64,000 nucleotides of DNA from Cenococcum geophilum 1.58 (Eukaryota > Ascomycota > Dothideomycetes > Gloniales > Gloniaceae), in contig KV748238.1 of the NCBI GenBank assembly GCA_001692895.1, positions 620,001 to 684,000 on the forward strand, given 5' to 3'. Position 1 is the stretch's first letter, and each line of letters begins with the position of its first letter. Made by a program: the position numbers and the translations under genes. The notes beneath the pieces are model-generated. The model searched no databases. It was not told where the DNA came from and worked only from the letters and a program-made list of their open reading frames with translations. Positions 45,835 to 57,874 of this stretch are shown here, in pieces.

Positions 45835-47459
45835 CAGCTATGTGCATGACCAGCTTCACCCCCCCCTCTGGAGAAATATAAATTCGCTACGCGCATCTAA
45901 TTTCGCTTGATTGCCACCAACTGTACATAGTAATCGTAGCGAACGCCTATGCTTGGCTGTAAGAACCTTGCTTCTGAAGGACTTGGAGCTTCTGACGAAC
46001 TTGAAGCTATTTACGATTGGCCTTCTTCTGCAGTGTTATGCTCTTTATCAAATACCGTGAGGTTTCCACCCGTACCGCAATATGGCTCCGCGAATGGGCC
46101 CATATCAGCATGCCCTAATTGAGGATCTTCTTCAACTTGGAGCTACTCGAGCAGAGTGTGCCTCCGCCACTAGTTGTACGATTCGCTTAATCGCCTTAAT
46201 CAGAAGGAACCTGCGGGTGTTTGGATTGACTCGGGCGCCTGTAAACGGTAAGGGTGGCTAGTTTTCACTGAGTAACCGGATGATCGTGGTAATACTGATG
46301 CGGCTGGAGGAAAAGCCAACTCTCTTTGGTGATAAGTTGCAGTGGTTAATCTTTGACATATTTAATGTCGTAGTAAGCCGCTATGTAATATTCCGAGAGC
46401 TCTATTTGGCTGGCTGGATGAGGAAGCGTGTAAGCCAATTGATCCTCTAGTAGAGCTTAGAGTAGCTTACACAAAGTAGTATCGCCAGGTGGCCCTTAAG
46501 CGCAGCGCTCACGATCGCAACATATATTTCGCCATTATATCATAATATACCGCCGATCAACTGGTGTTTATAAATAAGTTGGGTGCGGATTCGAAGACGG
46601 GCGTGCGGAAGACTGGCTGGGCTCCCTCTAGTATTGCACCAGTTTCGCATACGCCATATAATCGGGGTAAGACGAGGCTTAATATACTGCCTGCATATAC
46701 AGTCGACGGCGTACTAGCAGCTTCGGTATATAAAGGCTCAACAAACGGCGAAGGCTTTAAGTTCTGGGTAGCAAATACTCTTCTGCTATGGTGTAATCGC
46801 TTTTCTGCTAAGCGATTAGTAGTGGTTATGGATAACGCCAGCTTCCATTACTCAGAGAGAATGCAGGCTCTCTTTAACGCCTTCGGTGTTAAGCTGGTAT
46901 ATTTGCCTACGTACTCACCTGATTTAAATCCGATTGAAGAGTTTTTTGGAGAGCTGAAAGCATTCATTCGGCAGCAGTAATTCTCTTGGGTAGAGGACCC
47001 GGAATCCTTTGGCTATAGCTTTAAAGCGTTTCTTCTTTGGAGTATAGATGAGGTTAGCAGCAAAAGTGAGAGCGCGAGAGGACATTTCCGACATAGTGGG
47101 TACGAGTGTTGAGGTTTTGGTGTGAGAGTTAAGATTAATCTTTAGTGGCGTTCTTGATTGTATATATGGCATTTATAAAAACACCAGGAGGCTTCAATCT
47201 CTCATGTATGGGGCGTCTCTGCTACTGTAGGCGCGCCAGCAGTGACGAAGACACCTAATATCACGACTTTGGTAGATCAGGCAAGTTCTGCATGGCTTCA
47301 AATCGATCGTCCCTAGCAACCAGAACGGTCCTTGCGTGCAGCCATAGGCGTTCGCTACGATTACTATGTACAGTTGGTGGCAATCAAGCGAAATTAGATG
47401 CGCGTAGCGAATTTATATTTCTCCAGAGGGGGGGGTGAAGCTGGTCATGCACATAGCTG
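45835..47459 (+). mobile_element. Tc1/mariner element inserted in the solo LTR
   Basis: It is 1625 bp long with identical or nearly identical terminal inverted repeats of about 117 bp (45835-45951 and 47343-47459). The ends are CAGCTATGTGCATGACC and its inverse. A TA dinucleotide on each side (45833-45834, 47460-47461) is the target duplication of this superfamily. It carries one DD34E transposase. Few stops are present compared with the surrounding Ty3 DNA. Confidence 0.95.
46082..46980 (+). pseudogene. Tc1/mariner transposase (DD34E), inactivated
   Basis: ATG at 46082 (frame 2) encodes MAPRMGPYQHALIEDLLQLG and a helix-turn-helix region with LTRAPVNGKGG and EEKPTLFGDKLQWLIFD. After GWMRKRVSQ the reading must shift to frame 1 (ELRVAYTK near 46453), so there is a frameshift. 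The last 138 codons (46564-46977) are open: ADSKTGVRKTGWAP, YTVDGVLAASVYKGS, VVVMDNASFH (Asp at 46831) and PTYSPDLNPIEEF (Glu at 46936). That is 34 residues between the second and third catalytic acids. The first catalytic position reads FINK instead of FIDE (AAT at 46573), a RIP-type Asp-to-Asn change that alone would abolish activity. The minus-strand frame 46924-47172 is a shadow. Confidence 0.93.
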
Positions 47460-47831
47460 TACAGGCAAGTTGCTATTACATGTCGCCGCGGCACTAGCGT
47501 AGCGAGGAGCCCTAAGCTCCTCGCCCTTCCTCAAGCAAGAGGAATATAGAACAACAATCATCATACTACCTACAACTTATAGATACGTGATATCACTTTA
47601 TGTTACCAACACTAACCTTTTCTCTATATAATAAGAATAGGATAGTATAACTTTACCTAGTAAGAGGATAATAGTTACTAGCTAGTTATAATAGTTAGAT
47701 ATAAAAGATTTAATAAAAGGTATTAAAAATAATAAGGTTTATTAAATTAAGAATAGGAATGCTATACCTTTAATAGATAACTTAGAGATAGGAGATGTCT
47801 TTAAGAACGAAGATAAAAAGGAGGGGGATAG

Positions 47832-48237
47832 TATCACAGACTTTATATTAGTAGTAGTAGAACCACTAAAAAGAGATATAAATAGGTTAGTTAAGATAGT
47901 ATAGAAGGTGTTAAAACTAATATAGCTATAAAATAAGGGGTAGTTAAGTTATATAGCTAGTTATATTATAAGTTTAGAATATAGAAATATAGAAACTTAG
48001 GAACGTAATATACTAATATACTTAATACATTTCCCAAGTGTAGTTTTAAATACTTAAAGGACTATAGTCCCTACTTAAACAGTTCTCTTCTTTATAGTAA
48101 ATCTTAGAATATAATTAGAGTTAATCTATTAGGTAATCTACTCCACTAGTTATATTTACGTTATTGACTTTTTATTTACCTATACACTTAGCCTATTAAT
48201 AAGTCCACTGTAGTATTTCCTACAAGGCTTTATTATA
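47832..48237 (+). repeat. Gypsy-3 3' LTR
   Basis: About 406 bp, related to the Gypsy-2 LTRs: shared blocks include TAGAATATAATTAGAGTTAATC, CCTATACACTTAGCCTA and the closing AAGG-(C/T)T--(G/T)TTATA. It directly follows a polypurine tract. It has diverged further than the two Gypsy-2 LTRs have from each other. Confidence 0.8.
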
Positions 48238-48299
48238 ATATTAGTATACCACTATATATTATCTATCTATTTAATCCCTACTTTAAACTGCTATAAAAC

Positions 48300-50148
48300 T
48301 TTAGTAAGGAAAAAATATAAGTAATTACAAGACGATAATTTAATGGCAATCTACGGCAATTTAATGGCAATCTACCGTATTCTACTATATTTTGCCAAGT
48401 TTTACTAAATCCTATTAAGTTCTGCTAGAACTACTACCTAAATCCTATTCTGCTCTATATATATATTAATTAAGCAACTAAGCTAATAATATATACCCTT
48501 TCTTCTCGTTTTCTTACCTTCCCTCCTTATATAACGTTTTAGCTTTATTATATAGTTTATATATATAGCTTAATAATATCTACTTCGTTATATATTATCG
48601 TCGCTTATACTTACTCTATAATACTATATTACGTTAAACCTATACTACCTTACTCTACTTAATATACAGAATAACCTAAAAGCCCCTATATTTGTAATTA
48701 ACTTACGTAATATATTTACTAAATAATTAAAGGGCCTATAATAGGCCTTATAGACGCCCTTACTTAATAAAAGGCTTAATACTAAGTAATAATTAGATCC
48801 CTAAGAAAGAAAATTAAAGAGATCCGCTGTAACCTACTACCTACTATACTATTGCCCCCACAATTTGGAGCTCTGGAGCCTTATCTGGAGCGTTACTAAA
48901 CAATCGACTCAATTACAGATTAAACGAAGCTATTAAATTAAACGCCACTACTATCTTACTAATTGACGCCAAAGGATGCACGGATTAAGACAATTCTGAT
49001 CTGGAGGCAATTTATAACCAAACATACCCTTATATACTACACCACCCTAGCGCATTCGGTTAAAAGGGAGTATTAATTACGCTAACTAAAATTCGTAGAT
49101 ATATACCTAAAAGAAGGTAAAAATATAATAAAATGGCCGTGCGTATTACTTTAAAAGGTATAAACTCTGCCGTTTTATTATAAAGAATATCTCTATAGAG
49201 CCTTATATAAGCACACAGAATAAATTATACTTTAATAGATAGGATAGCGGAGAATATATAAAACTGTTAATCTATAAAGTAGTATATTAGATATAAGGTA
49301 CGAATAACTACTAGTCTATACTTTTATAGTATATAGCTAGAAGGGATCGAAAGCTTATAACGACCTCTATAAGAAGGTATAATCTTGCTAGTATATATAA
49401 CACAAGACCTATAATAGGTATAGTTTAGGTTATTAGAATTACTACTGCTTTTTTAATAAGGCGAGGGATAGGAACCGAGGAAATTCTAGACCTTAACGCT
49501 AAGGTATATAGTGTAACTATTAGGTTATTTATAGCATCTCTAAAGTATGACTTAGTAATTACTTCCTAAATATATAGGATGACGTTTATTAGGAACTATA
49601 AGATAGGCATGCTTGTAGATAGTATAATACTATAGGTTCTTTAGGTAGCTTATTTAGTAACTATGGGAAAGGATACATTCTATATAGCGTAGTGGAGGCC
49701 TTTATATATAAAGAAAAATAATATAGGAATAAAACCATAAATATTAAGGCGTTCTATAGATTCCTTAGTAGCTAAATAGAATTTCCCACTTAGTAAGAAC
49801 CTTAAGTATGGTAATATAGGAATAGGAGCTTGTTTAGTTATACTAGTATTATTAGGCAGCGGAAGACACCTAATTTTAAGTAATATAGGCTTATTAACAT
49901 TATAGGGCTTATTCCACTATAAGACTATTAAGACTATAGTATAAGGAATATAAGCTAGTATACTAATCTCTAAGGTTATAACCGGAAGATATTAGCTTAC
50001 TTTTATAATATACTAGATAACAAACCAGAGGATCTAAAGTAATATAATCAACCTAAGTAAAGTATTAGTTTTTCCTTTGTCTTTAATATCGGCCTTAGTA
50101 ATAAAGTTAATAGGTAGAAGGCGCTTTTGCTCTAGTAGAGAAGGGATT
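48300..50148 (+). other. Unassigned RIP-mutated region left of Gypsy-4
   Basis: The part at 48325-48490 resembles 5830-5990 (probably an LTR or MITE fragment). From about 48860 protein-like pieces occur in shifting frames, e.g. LDNRLN-type text, LLIDAKGCTD and HPSAFG near 48950-49060. From about 49500 to 50140 one frame gives YGKGYILYSVVEAFIYKEK, KAFYRFLSS, IEFPT and LAYFYNILDNKPEDLK with RIP-type stops. I recognise no family. The sequence resumes after Gypsy-4 at 63694. Confidence 0.35.
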
Positions 50149-50479
50149 TGTAACGGAATTCCCTAGAAGGTACATATTAGATAAGACAGAAGGAGGTCTT
50201 ATCTATATTCCATCTACGTTATAGAAGATATAGTTAGACAGATAAGGGGCAAAGGGTTTTACTAGCGTCTTAGAAGGATTATATAGGGAGCTGGTTCTCC
50301 TCTAGAGAAGAACTAGCGATTAGTCTCTAAATAGAAGTGGTTAGAAGCATTTGGCCTTTAATACGTAAAAACTCATTCTACCTTCTACTTACCTTTAATA
50401 TACCTTCGTCTTACCTTCTACTTACCGGTGATACTATTAATTAGATAATTATACGTTCCGGTTAAGCTGGCCTCTTATA
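50149..50479 (+). repeat. Gypsy-4 5' LTR
   Basis: It is 331 bp, TGTAACGGAATTCC...CCTCTTATA. It is nearly identical in length and sequence to 63363-63693, and differences are transitions. It contains a direct repeat of 'TACCTTCTACTTACC' near the end. Confidence 0.92.
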
Positions 50480-50619
50480 ATTCTAATTGCTCTTAATCCT
50501 TTACGGAAGGAACGTACGGCTATTAATTAATAATAACGGGCTATACCTCCTTAACCCCTAAAACGACACCCCCACCGTAAAAGGCTTAAAGAGTCTCCCT
50601 AGAGGAGCGCATTCCCTCT

Positions 50620-51740
50620 TCCTATAAAGAAGCTATGGCTGGTCCGTCTAACCTTATAAGACCCTTAGAAACGATTACCGCTAGGGAGTTATTAGAGCGG
50701 TTACTATATAAGACCCTATAAAAAACAAAGGAGTTAGAGATACGATTAAGATAAGTATATTAAGACTACTAAGAACAATTGTAAGGACAATTAGGGGAAG
50801 TATAGATACCCTAGATATAAAGCGGACTTAAAGGGGTAACGCTATACTATACTATAACATTAGAAAAACCTAAATTCCGCATAAAGGAACCTAATAAGTA
50901 CTATAGTAATAGTCTCCGGAACTGTAATCGTTTTATCCGTTAATGCAAAACTAAGTTTCGGCTAGATCTGAAACGTTACTCTAATAAGTATAATTAGACA
51001 CTAATTGCTTCTACCTTCCTATATAGCACCATTAAGAGTTTATAGATACGCTATAAGAAGAAACTTACTATACCCTTTAAATTTAGCGAACTTAAGTCCT
51101 AGTTAGTTAATTAGGTCTAAGACCCTATTAATTAAGGGATGGATTATAACTAGTAATACTATAACGCTAAATAGCGAGAAGGCCAGAGTGTAGTCTAGTT
51201 TATAAACTACTTGGAAGAATTAGAAGATAATATACCCTACTTAGATCTATAGGATGACGCTATATAACTTCACTAGCTACTTACTAAGCTATAACCTAAG
51301 ATTTAACAGGCCATATAAGAGAAGGGCGAAATTCCTACCTCTTGAGAAAAGCTTATCTCTAAAGCTACTTGGATTAAGAATGCTAAAAGAGACTATTTAG
51401 GCAAGCGAAAGGAATAAGACGCTAATGATAAAGAGCGTAGGACTAGACCTAGCTTTAATAATAGGGGTAGATTCCGACCTAATTGCTCTATAGAGGGATA
51501 ACGCGAGCAGGCCTCGCAGCCTTAGAGCAACGCTAGTTAACCCTAAAATAATAATAGGTAGAGACCTAATCCGTAGGAAGGGAACCGGAAGACACGTACC
51601 TATTATAACTACGGCAAGAAGGGCCATATAAGCCGCTTCTGCCGGTAAAAGAAGTAAGAGTTAGCCTAATTAGGAAAAGAGATAGCCTAGTAAATCTTTA
51701 CTCCCTTATACTAGGCCAGTAAGAGAAGGAGGGAGTAAAC
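50620..51740 (+). pseudogene. Gypsy-4 gag
   Basis: Text such as SNLIRPLETITARELLERLL, FINYLEELEDNIPYLDL and KLISKATWIKNAKRDYL is typical of Ty3 capsid proteins, including the conserved 'F..YL..LE..I' segment. The nucleocapsid knuckle near 51591-51640 reads TYYNYGKKGHISRFCR: the first two Cys are now Tyr while His and the last Cys remain. TAG/TAA stops are frequent. Copia-1 inserted ~40 bp downstream of this region. The minus-strand frame 51397-51627 is a shadow. Confidence 0.8.
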
Positions 51741-51774
51741 TGCCGTATAGTTATTCCTGTCTCTATTTAAGTTA

Positions 51775-51779
51775 ATAAT
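51775..51779. repeat. Copia-1 target-site duplication, left copy (ATAAT)
   Basis: ATAAT precedes the left LTR and follows the right LTR (58143-58147). Confidence 0.88.
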
Positions 51780-52047
51780 TGTTCATACTAACTTAATAGC
51801 ACGAGTGAGTCGTATCCACGGGCACGAAATACATGTAGTATCGTATGCTTGTTTAGATAGTGACTGTCAATTGTATAAAGCAGACTACGTGGTCTATATA
51901 CTGATGCACCTCCCCCCTAATTAGTCAGTGCTTCATAAGTGCACCAGACGCGTAAGCGAGTGGTTGGTACACTAAACGCGTAAACGCGTACCTGGTGTAC
52001 CAAACGCGTAAGCATGCGTTTAGTACAACAGGTACTGTAATTATACA
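51780..52047 (-). repeat. Copia-1 LTR, left (3' LTR of the element)
   Basis: It is 268 bp, TGTTCATACTAAC...AATTATACA on the plus strand, aligned to 57875-58142. It contains four ACGCGT hexamers between 51948 and 52009 and a former fifth (ATGCGT). The open frame 51917-52183 spans the LTR border and is not a gene. Confidence 0.92.
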
Positions 52048-52479
52048 CTAGCAGTACTTGAAAAATGAAACCACCTATATACAGCCTCCGTAATTGCTTT
52101 AATAAAACCATAGAACACAAAGGAAAATACATAGGAAATCTCCCCAAGGTGCCGTCTAGGCTGCTTTCCAAACGGTGCCCCAAGCTAGCCGTAAGTTCTA
52201 CTTACGGTCCGTAAAATAAACCGTACGGCCTTTTAATGGGCAGTAGACGAGCCGTAAGTCAGATTTTAAGGGCCGCTAAGGCGCTAGTGCTAAGCGAACT
52301 AATGGCGATTTTCCATCCCAGGGATAGAAAATCGTGATTAGTCAATTTAACCACCCTATAAAATTCGGCAGGTTACGTAAGTCCACTAAGTTCCACCGTA
52401 GCTTTCCACCATTTTCCACCTGTACTGTATAACAAGCCGTACGGCCTTCCAACGGGCCGTAGACATACCATAGGTGCTC

Positions 52480-55400
52480 CGTTAGTCCCATTCTACCCAT
52501 TTTATAACTTTTAGGTTAAGCTTATTTATGTTAATTAGGGTTTTAAGGGCTTAATACGGCTTTGCCTTAGTTATAGCGTCCGCTAGGTTATCTCCGCTGC
52601 TAATCCATTTAACCTCTATAATTTTACGTCATTTATAGGCCTAATATAAGCACATTAGGTCGACTATGAGCCTCTTCTCTTATATCGTACCTAGTTTAAC
52701 TAGGCAGTTGTAAAGGGACTTTAAATCGGTGCATAAAACCAGGGGTAACTACTCCAGTTATAGAATCTTCTGGACCGTTAATTTAATTGCAGCTGCTATA
52801 TTAAATCCATAAGCTAGTATATATAGTTTAGAAGCTAGTATACTACGGGTTACTTATTTACACTTAATTAAAGACCAGTNTAGTATATTTACGTCCTAAT
52901 TANNGTCCGTAAGTANAATTATAAAGCNAATTTNTAATAATAGGTCTTTATTATTAGTAAAGGAGGCGTCCGTAAATACTAGTAGGCTAAGGGAATTTAG
53001 GTCTAGTGGTACAAAAGTAAGTCCCCTTGCTGCATTATTAATTTGCCACTAAATACGCTTATTAAGCTGCTTAATATTTTCTTTTTGTAGATCTACTACC
53101 TAGGCCATAAAGGATAAGTCATAGGCAGATTTAGGTTAGCAAACTGTGGCAATATAGGCGCCTCTTACACGCTATATAGCGTATTAGTCCTTTATATTTA
53201 TGGTCTTACGGGTCTCTCTACGGGAACTAGTAAGGTCCGTAGGCTTTACTGTAACAAGCTTTAGGTTTTAAGCTTGGCGTTCCTAAGTTAGCTTAATTAG
53301 GTTGCCCTTTTATATAATTAGGCCTTTATTAAACTTAATCGGATTCTACTTAGTTAACTACTTTTACGGCTTTACCAAGAACTTAGCCTTTTATAGTTTA
53401 GTTTCTTTAGCGTCCGTAAAGGTCTAGTCTACTAGGAATAAGGTATTATCTATTTAAAGTCCAACAATACCAAGGCCGTTCGATGGGCTATATAGGAGGC
53501 AGGGGTTATAGGTCGACTGTTCCATTTTAAGCTTACTAACGTAATACTAGTAGTACGTCTTAAACTAGTAGTTCCCAGCTTCTAGTACTCCATAAAGAGG
53601 TTTTATAACCTATAAAATTGTTCCTAGTTATAGGTTAAGCTCACAGGGTAGTTATATAAAGATATCCCTACTTAGGTAGGTATTAGACTGCACGTAGGCT
53701 TATAAGATGTCCCATAAGTATAGGGCTACGGGTTTAATTTGCTGTAGTCCCGGCGCAAGTACAAGTATAATTCGTTGGCTGACTCGTTAAATTGTAGGCG
53801 ATTGCGTAAGGACTAAGTCCTTTCCCTTATCGTTATAAGCTTATACGACAAGCCTTAATTTCTTAAAGGCTTTATTAGTACTAGGGTGCTTAATCTTATT
53901 AACGAAGCGTAAGTTAAATATATAGACGCCTTGCGGGACGTCTTTCTTTATTATAACTACAAAGACACCCTTTTTAAGTAGTCCGTTAATTTCTTTACGT
54001 TATAAGTCCGTAAACGGGGTTTCCTATACTAGAACTAATATATTCGCAGGCGGAGATTGCCTTACGGATATTCCTGCGGAGGTTAGGTGATTTTTTATTA
54101 CGGTGTTCTTAGTTACGGGGTGCTTTCGGGGGCGTCCTTAACTACGCTTTACGGTAGGTTTAGTAGGTTTAGTGGGTTTCTGGGGGACTTCTAGGGTAGG
54201 TAAGGGTGCTTCTAGTTCGTTTGATTTGGTAAGTGCTTCCGGTTCGTCTAGTTTGACGGGTGCTTCCAGTTCGTCTAGTTCGACGTTATAGGTGTTTTCG
54301 GGCCGAAAGTAGGGTTTTACGGACGTGCTTCTAAAGCTAGTTAGCCCACTAGGAAGCTATACGCAGCACGTCTCGTTTTCTACGGCTAGTAGACGATAAG
54401 GTCCATTCCAATTGCCGCTTTTACGCTATATAAGGACTTTAGAGTTAAGCGGGAGGTCGTATACTAGGGTCGTATTAGGTCCGTTGCGGTAGTATAGGGC
54501 GTTATTAATAGCTTGCTTGGCCCGTAGCTTGACTATTTTAGTTATTACCTTCCGTATTGTAGCTGCTCGTTCCGTAATAGACGGGGCAGGAGGGCCTAGG
54601 TTGCTTATCCTTAGGTAGGCTCCGTAAACTAAGAGGGTAGGTACTAGTTCGTTAGGGCCAGCGGTATTATTAATAGCTTTTACAGCCATCTATAAAGCTA
54701 GTTCCTTTTAGATGTCCTTATACTCGTCCGTAATAATCTAGTAAGCTCTCCGTAAGGCTAGGTAAGCTCGCTTAATAAGCCCAATAGACTAGTGCGCCTT
54801 AACTAGAACAGCTTTTGTTAATATAGCCATGGCCATAGCATACTGCTAGAATTCCTTGCTAATAAAGTTCCTACCGGCGTTATAGGTGATATACTGCGGA
54901 GGTCCGACGTATATGTTAATCTAGTAGGTCCGTAAAATATCCCAAGTATATTTTATGGATATATTTTACAACTAACGGGCGGCTTAATAGCGGGTTACCT
55001 TATTAATTATATATAATACTAGACTACCGTTAATGTACATAATGTCCACGTATACTAAGTGGTTAAAGTTAAGGTCCTTATAAAGGGTAAACTTAAATCG
55101 GCCTAGGGAACGTCCGTATTTCTAGCAGAAGGAGCAGTATTTAGTTAGGTGGTTAATTGCCTTCCTGTTAACATTGTTATATCTAGAGCGTTTAAGGACT
55201 CTATATAGCTTTTCGGCTAATAGGTGGCCGAAACGGCGGTATAGGCGGTGGATCTCCGTACTGGTAAGGTAGCACGGGTTATAGTCAAAAGATTCCTAAA
55301 TATAGGTCCGTAAAGTCTCTCCCTATATAAGGAACGGGTGTCCAAATTGTTATATAATTGGCAGGGTAATATACTTGCTTCCTAGGGCAGTTGCGGGGCT

Positions 55401-57494
55401 AATTAGGGTGTCTGTAATATTATTATAGTACACCTATAACCTATCTATGTCTGCAAGACAGAGTAGGAAGGGGGTGTCTGCTTTTACTACGTAGAAGTTA
55501 ACTAGGCCAATTAGAGTCTTAACTTTAACTAATCTAATTAATGCGGTTGAGCCGATGCCGAATTAGACGTTTACGGCCCCAGTTTGCGTAATATTAATGT
55601 CCATATTGTCATTTATAGTGGTCCTATATACGAGGTATTGTCCGTAGCCTACAGTAGACTTCTTAGAGGCACCTATATTAATTATAACACCATAGAATTC
55701 CTTAGGGGTATAGCGTTCTATAGTAATATATGTAAATAGGTTCTGCTTATAATCTGTAATATCCGTAACGGGGGTACTTACGGAATGGTTTTTAGGCGCA
55801 ACTAAGTATATAAAGGAACAGTCGGCTAATACGGTCGTAATATTAAAGGCTTGGCTGTCCGTAAAAGGTCTAAAAGTAGTTAGGAATATCTCTAAGGTCT
55901 CTTATTCCTAAGCGTCTAAATTAAAGTTAATTATAAGGGCTTCTATTAACTTATTAGGGGGCTCTTCTACTTCCTCTCCTTTGTATTCTAAAATGAACTA
56001 GTTAATACGGCTATTAAGTCTCTTTCTAGACTTATTACGTTCTTCCCAGGTATGCCTTATAAACTAATATCCTTCCTTACCGCACACGAAGCACTTCTGG
56101 CTAGTTTGTCTATAGGGGTATGTTTTTATACGGGGGTTGCTATAGGGGTTATGGGTGGGACTTGGTCGGTATAGGTGCTGCTAGCGGTAGCGGCGGTCCA
56201 TAAAGTAGACGTCTGAGTCTGTTTATGGATATTAAATATCCGTAATAAAGGCTTAAGTGCTGCCTGGTGGGTTTAAGACTTTATACGTTATAATAGAGGA
56301 GCGTAGGTTATTAATAAGGCCAGCTAAGGTATCTATAGGCTTATAGTAGGCGTACTTATAGGGCTCTACTTCCTGGCAGGCTATAATAAGTTTATTGTAT
56401 AGGAAGTCGTCTGTTCGAAGCTTAGTATTAAGGCCGTGCTATAGGTGCCGAAGGTCTTTAATGAGAATTTATAGGCACTCTATAGTCGATTTTTTAGTGT
56501 TCTTGTTGATTACGGTCCGTAGCTTAGTTGTATTCCATTGGGTAAGAATATTACGCTTATATTTCGGTCCTTTAAAGTAGTTACGTATAGCTTTGTATAG
56601 CTTATTAAAGGGAACACCAAGGGGGTTACTCTTAAGGTTAGTGTAGTAGTAGTTAAGTGCTAGGCCGCGCAGTATAGTGGAGTAGGCTTAGCTAAATTTC
56701 TATTTAGGAATATCAGCCTTCTAACAGAGGTCCGTAAAGATAGTAAGTTTAAAGTTAAAGTTATCGTTTTTACCGCTATACTTGGATTCGTCGGTATAGA
56801 GCTTAGCTAGGTTAGCTAGCTCCTTGCCGTAGGTTTTTACTTAGGTAGGTTGCGGATCTATAACTTACGGATTTATAGCTTACAGATATATAGCTTGCGG
56901 ATCTGTGACTTAAATAACGGGGGTAATTTGGTCCGTATTTTAGTTTATAGAAGTATTACGGTCCGTAATTTAGGTTACGGGGGTATTGTAGTCCGTAACT
57001 TGAGTATTAGGTATACTTTGGCCAGTAAGATTAATTCTAATACCACTTAGGTTTATAGAACGAATTTAGTTAAATAGGTCAGTTATAAGGCCAGAGATTC
57101 TGTTAAGTTTAAAGGAGGCAAAGAGGTTGCTGGTTTTAATATAATTTAAGATCTGCTCTTTAGTCTATTCCGTTTGGTCCTCTTTATATAGTGTGTCGTA
57201 TAGAGACCGTGCAACAGTGACTTGTTTATCCCTTTTAACCTATACGCCTTAGTGACGTAAAAGGGTTTATAGGTTACGGATAGCAGTAGGGTTGCAAGCC
57301 TTAAAAATAGCTTCCGTAAAGTCCGCAAAGTCTTCCTTATATTGCTCCTATAGGTCGTTATTTATAAGCTTAAAGTATCTATATTTAAGGATTTTAAAGC
57401 TAATATAGTCGTTAACGTCGTTTATAGACGTAACGTCGACGCCTTATCTCTACTTCTTTTGACCTTCGCTGACTTGCTTGCTAATATCTGCCAT
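52480..57494 (-). pseudogene. Copia-1 gag-pol polyprotein
   Basis: ATG at 57494 starts MADISKQVSEGQKK. The gag knuckle near 56076-56093 reads KCFVCGKEGY. The integrase C-terminal part is the open piece 54689-54426, with MAVKAINNTAGPNELVPTLL, ISNLGPPAPSITERA, LRAKQAINNALYYRNGPNT and DLPLNSKVL, a block very characteristic of fungal copia elements. RT has GIVGL-x-IDNTLFLVD near 53445-53460, where the second catalytic Asp is Asn. RNase H has LNKRI, RGLTFVPLDLNSLSLLVFTD and ASFTNNK near 53060-52960, and the end resembles the usual 'ADAITKAKP...KWVE'. N bases occur at 52880-52935. Plus-strand frames 56395-56580 and 56850-57050 are antisense shadows. Confidence 0.9.
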
Positions 57495-57874
57495 ACTATA
57501 GTGTAGTGTAGTGCGTAGCGGGTAGTAGCAGCTTATAACGGGTGGGGGAGGTCTTATAACGGTCCGTAAAATTAATTAACGGGTCCATAATGGTTTATAG
57601 GAGGGTAGGGGGTTTCCGTAAAAGGTCCAAAGAGGTTTAAGGTTTAAGGGGGTTAAGGATAGGGGTTCCGTATAGGTCTGTATTCGCGTCTATAACTTCT
57701 AGTAAACCGTACTAAGACTTAAATAAGTATATAGAGTTGGAGATAAGTCCGTAATCCCTAACTTCCGACCTTCTAGCAGGTCGTACTAGGAGTCTAAACG
57801 GGTGGTCGCTGTCGTGTGTATCGCTCGGGGGGAGGTATTAAGTAATTGCTGATCTGTGCGCGCTTACTGATCAG

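Larger units (their letters stand above)
45824..47611. repeat. Solo LTR of 161 bp (interrupted by the mariner), with CTAAC target duplication
   Basis: TGTTAGGAATA (45824-45834) continues after the mariner with CAGGCAAGTTGC at 47462 and ends ...ACCAACA at 47611. The joined piece has TG...CA ends, is about 161 bp long, and is flanked by CTAAC on both sides (45819-45823 and 47612-47616). The start TGTTAGGAATA resembles many copia LTRs, but the superfamily is not proven. No internal retroelement sequence remains, so it arose by LTR-LTR recombination. Confidence 0.78.
44348..48237 (+). mobile_element. Gypsy-3: truncated 3' end of a Ty3 element, with three later insertions
   Basis: It begins in the end of a chromodomain (ENLKNVIGNI-like text near 44410-44450), followed by 3' UTR similar to that of Gypsy-2, a polypurine tract AAAAAGGAGGGGGATAG at 47815-47831 and an LTR at 47832-48237. 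The UTR is interrupted by a MULE-like element (44873-45697) and by a solo LTR that contains a mariner (45824-47611). No 5' half is visible, so Gypsy-2 and Gypsy-3 may have met by recombination or by truncation. Confidence 0.7.

Noticed and set aside
51917-52183. 88-codon minus-strand frame across the Copia-1 LTR border
   Set aside because: Crosses an LTR boundary and has no domain; antisense and non-coding by context.
56395-57050. Plus-strand frames over the Copia-1 gag
   Set aside because: Antisense shadows of the minus-strand gag.
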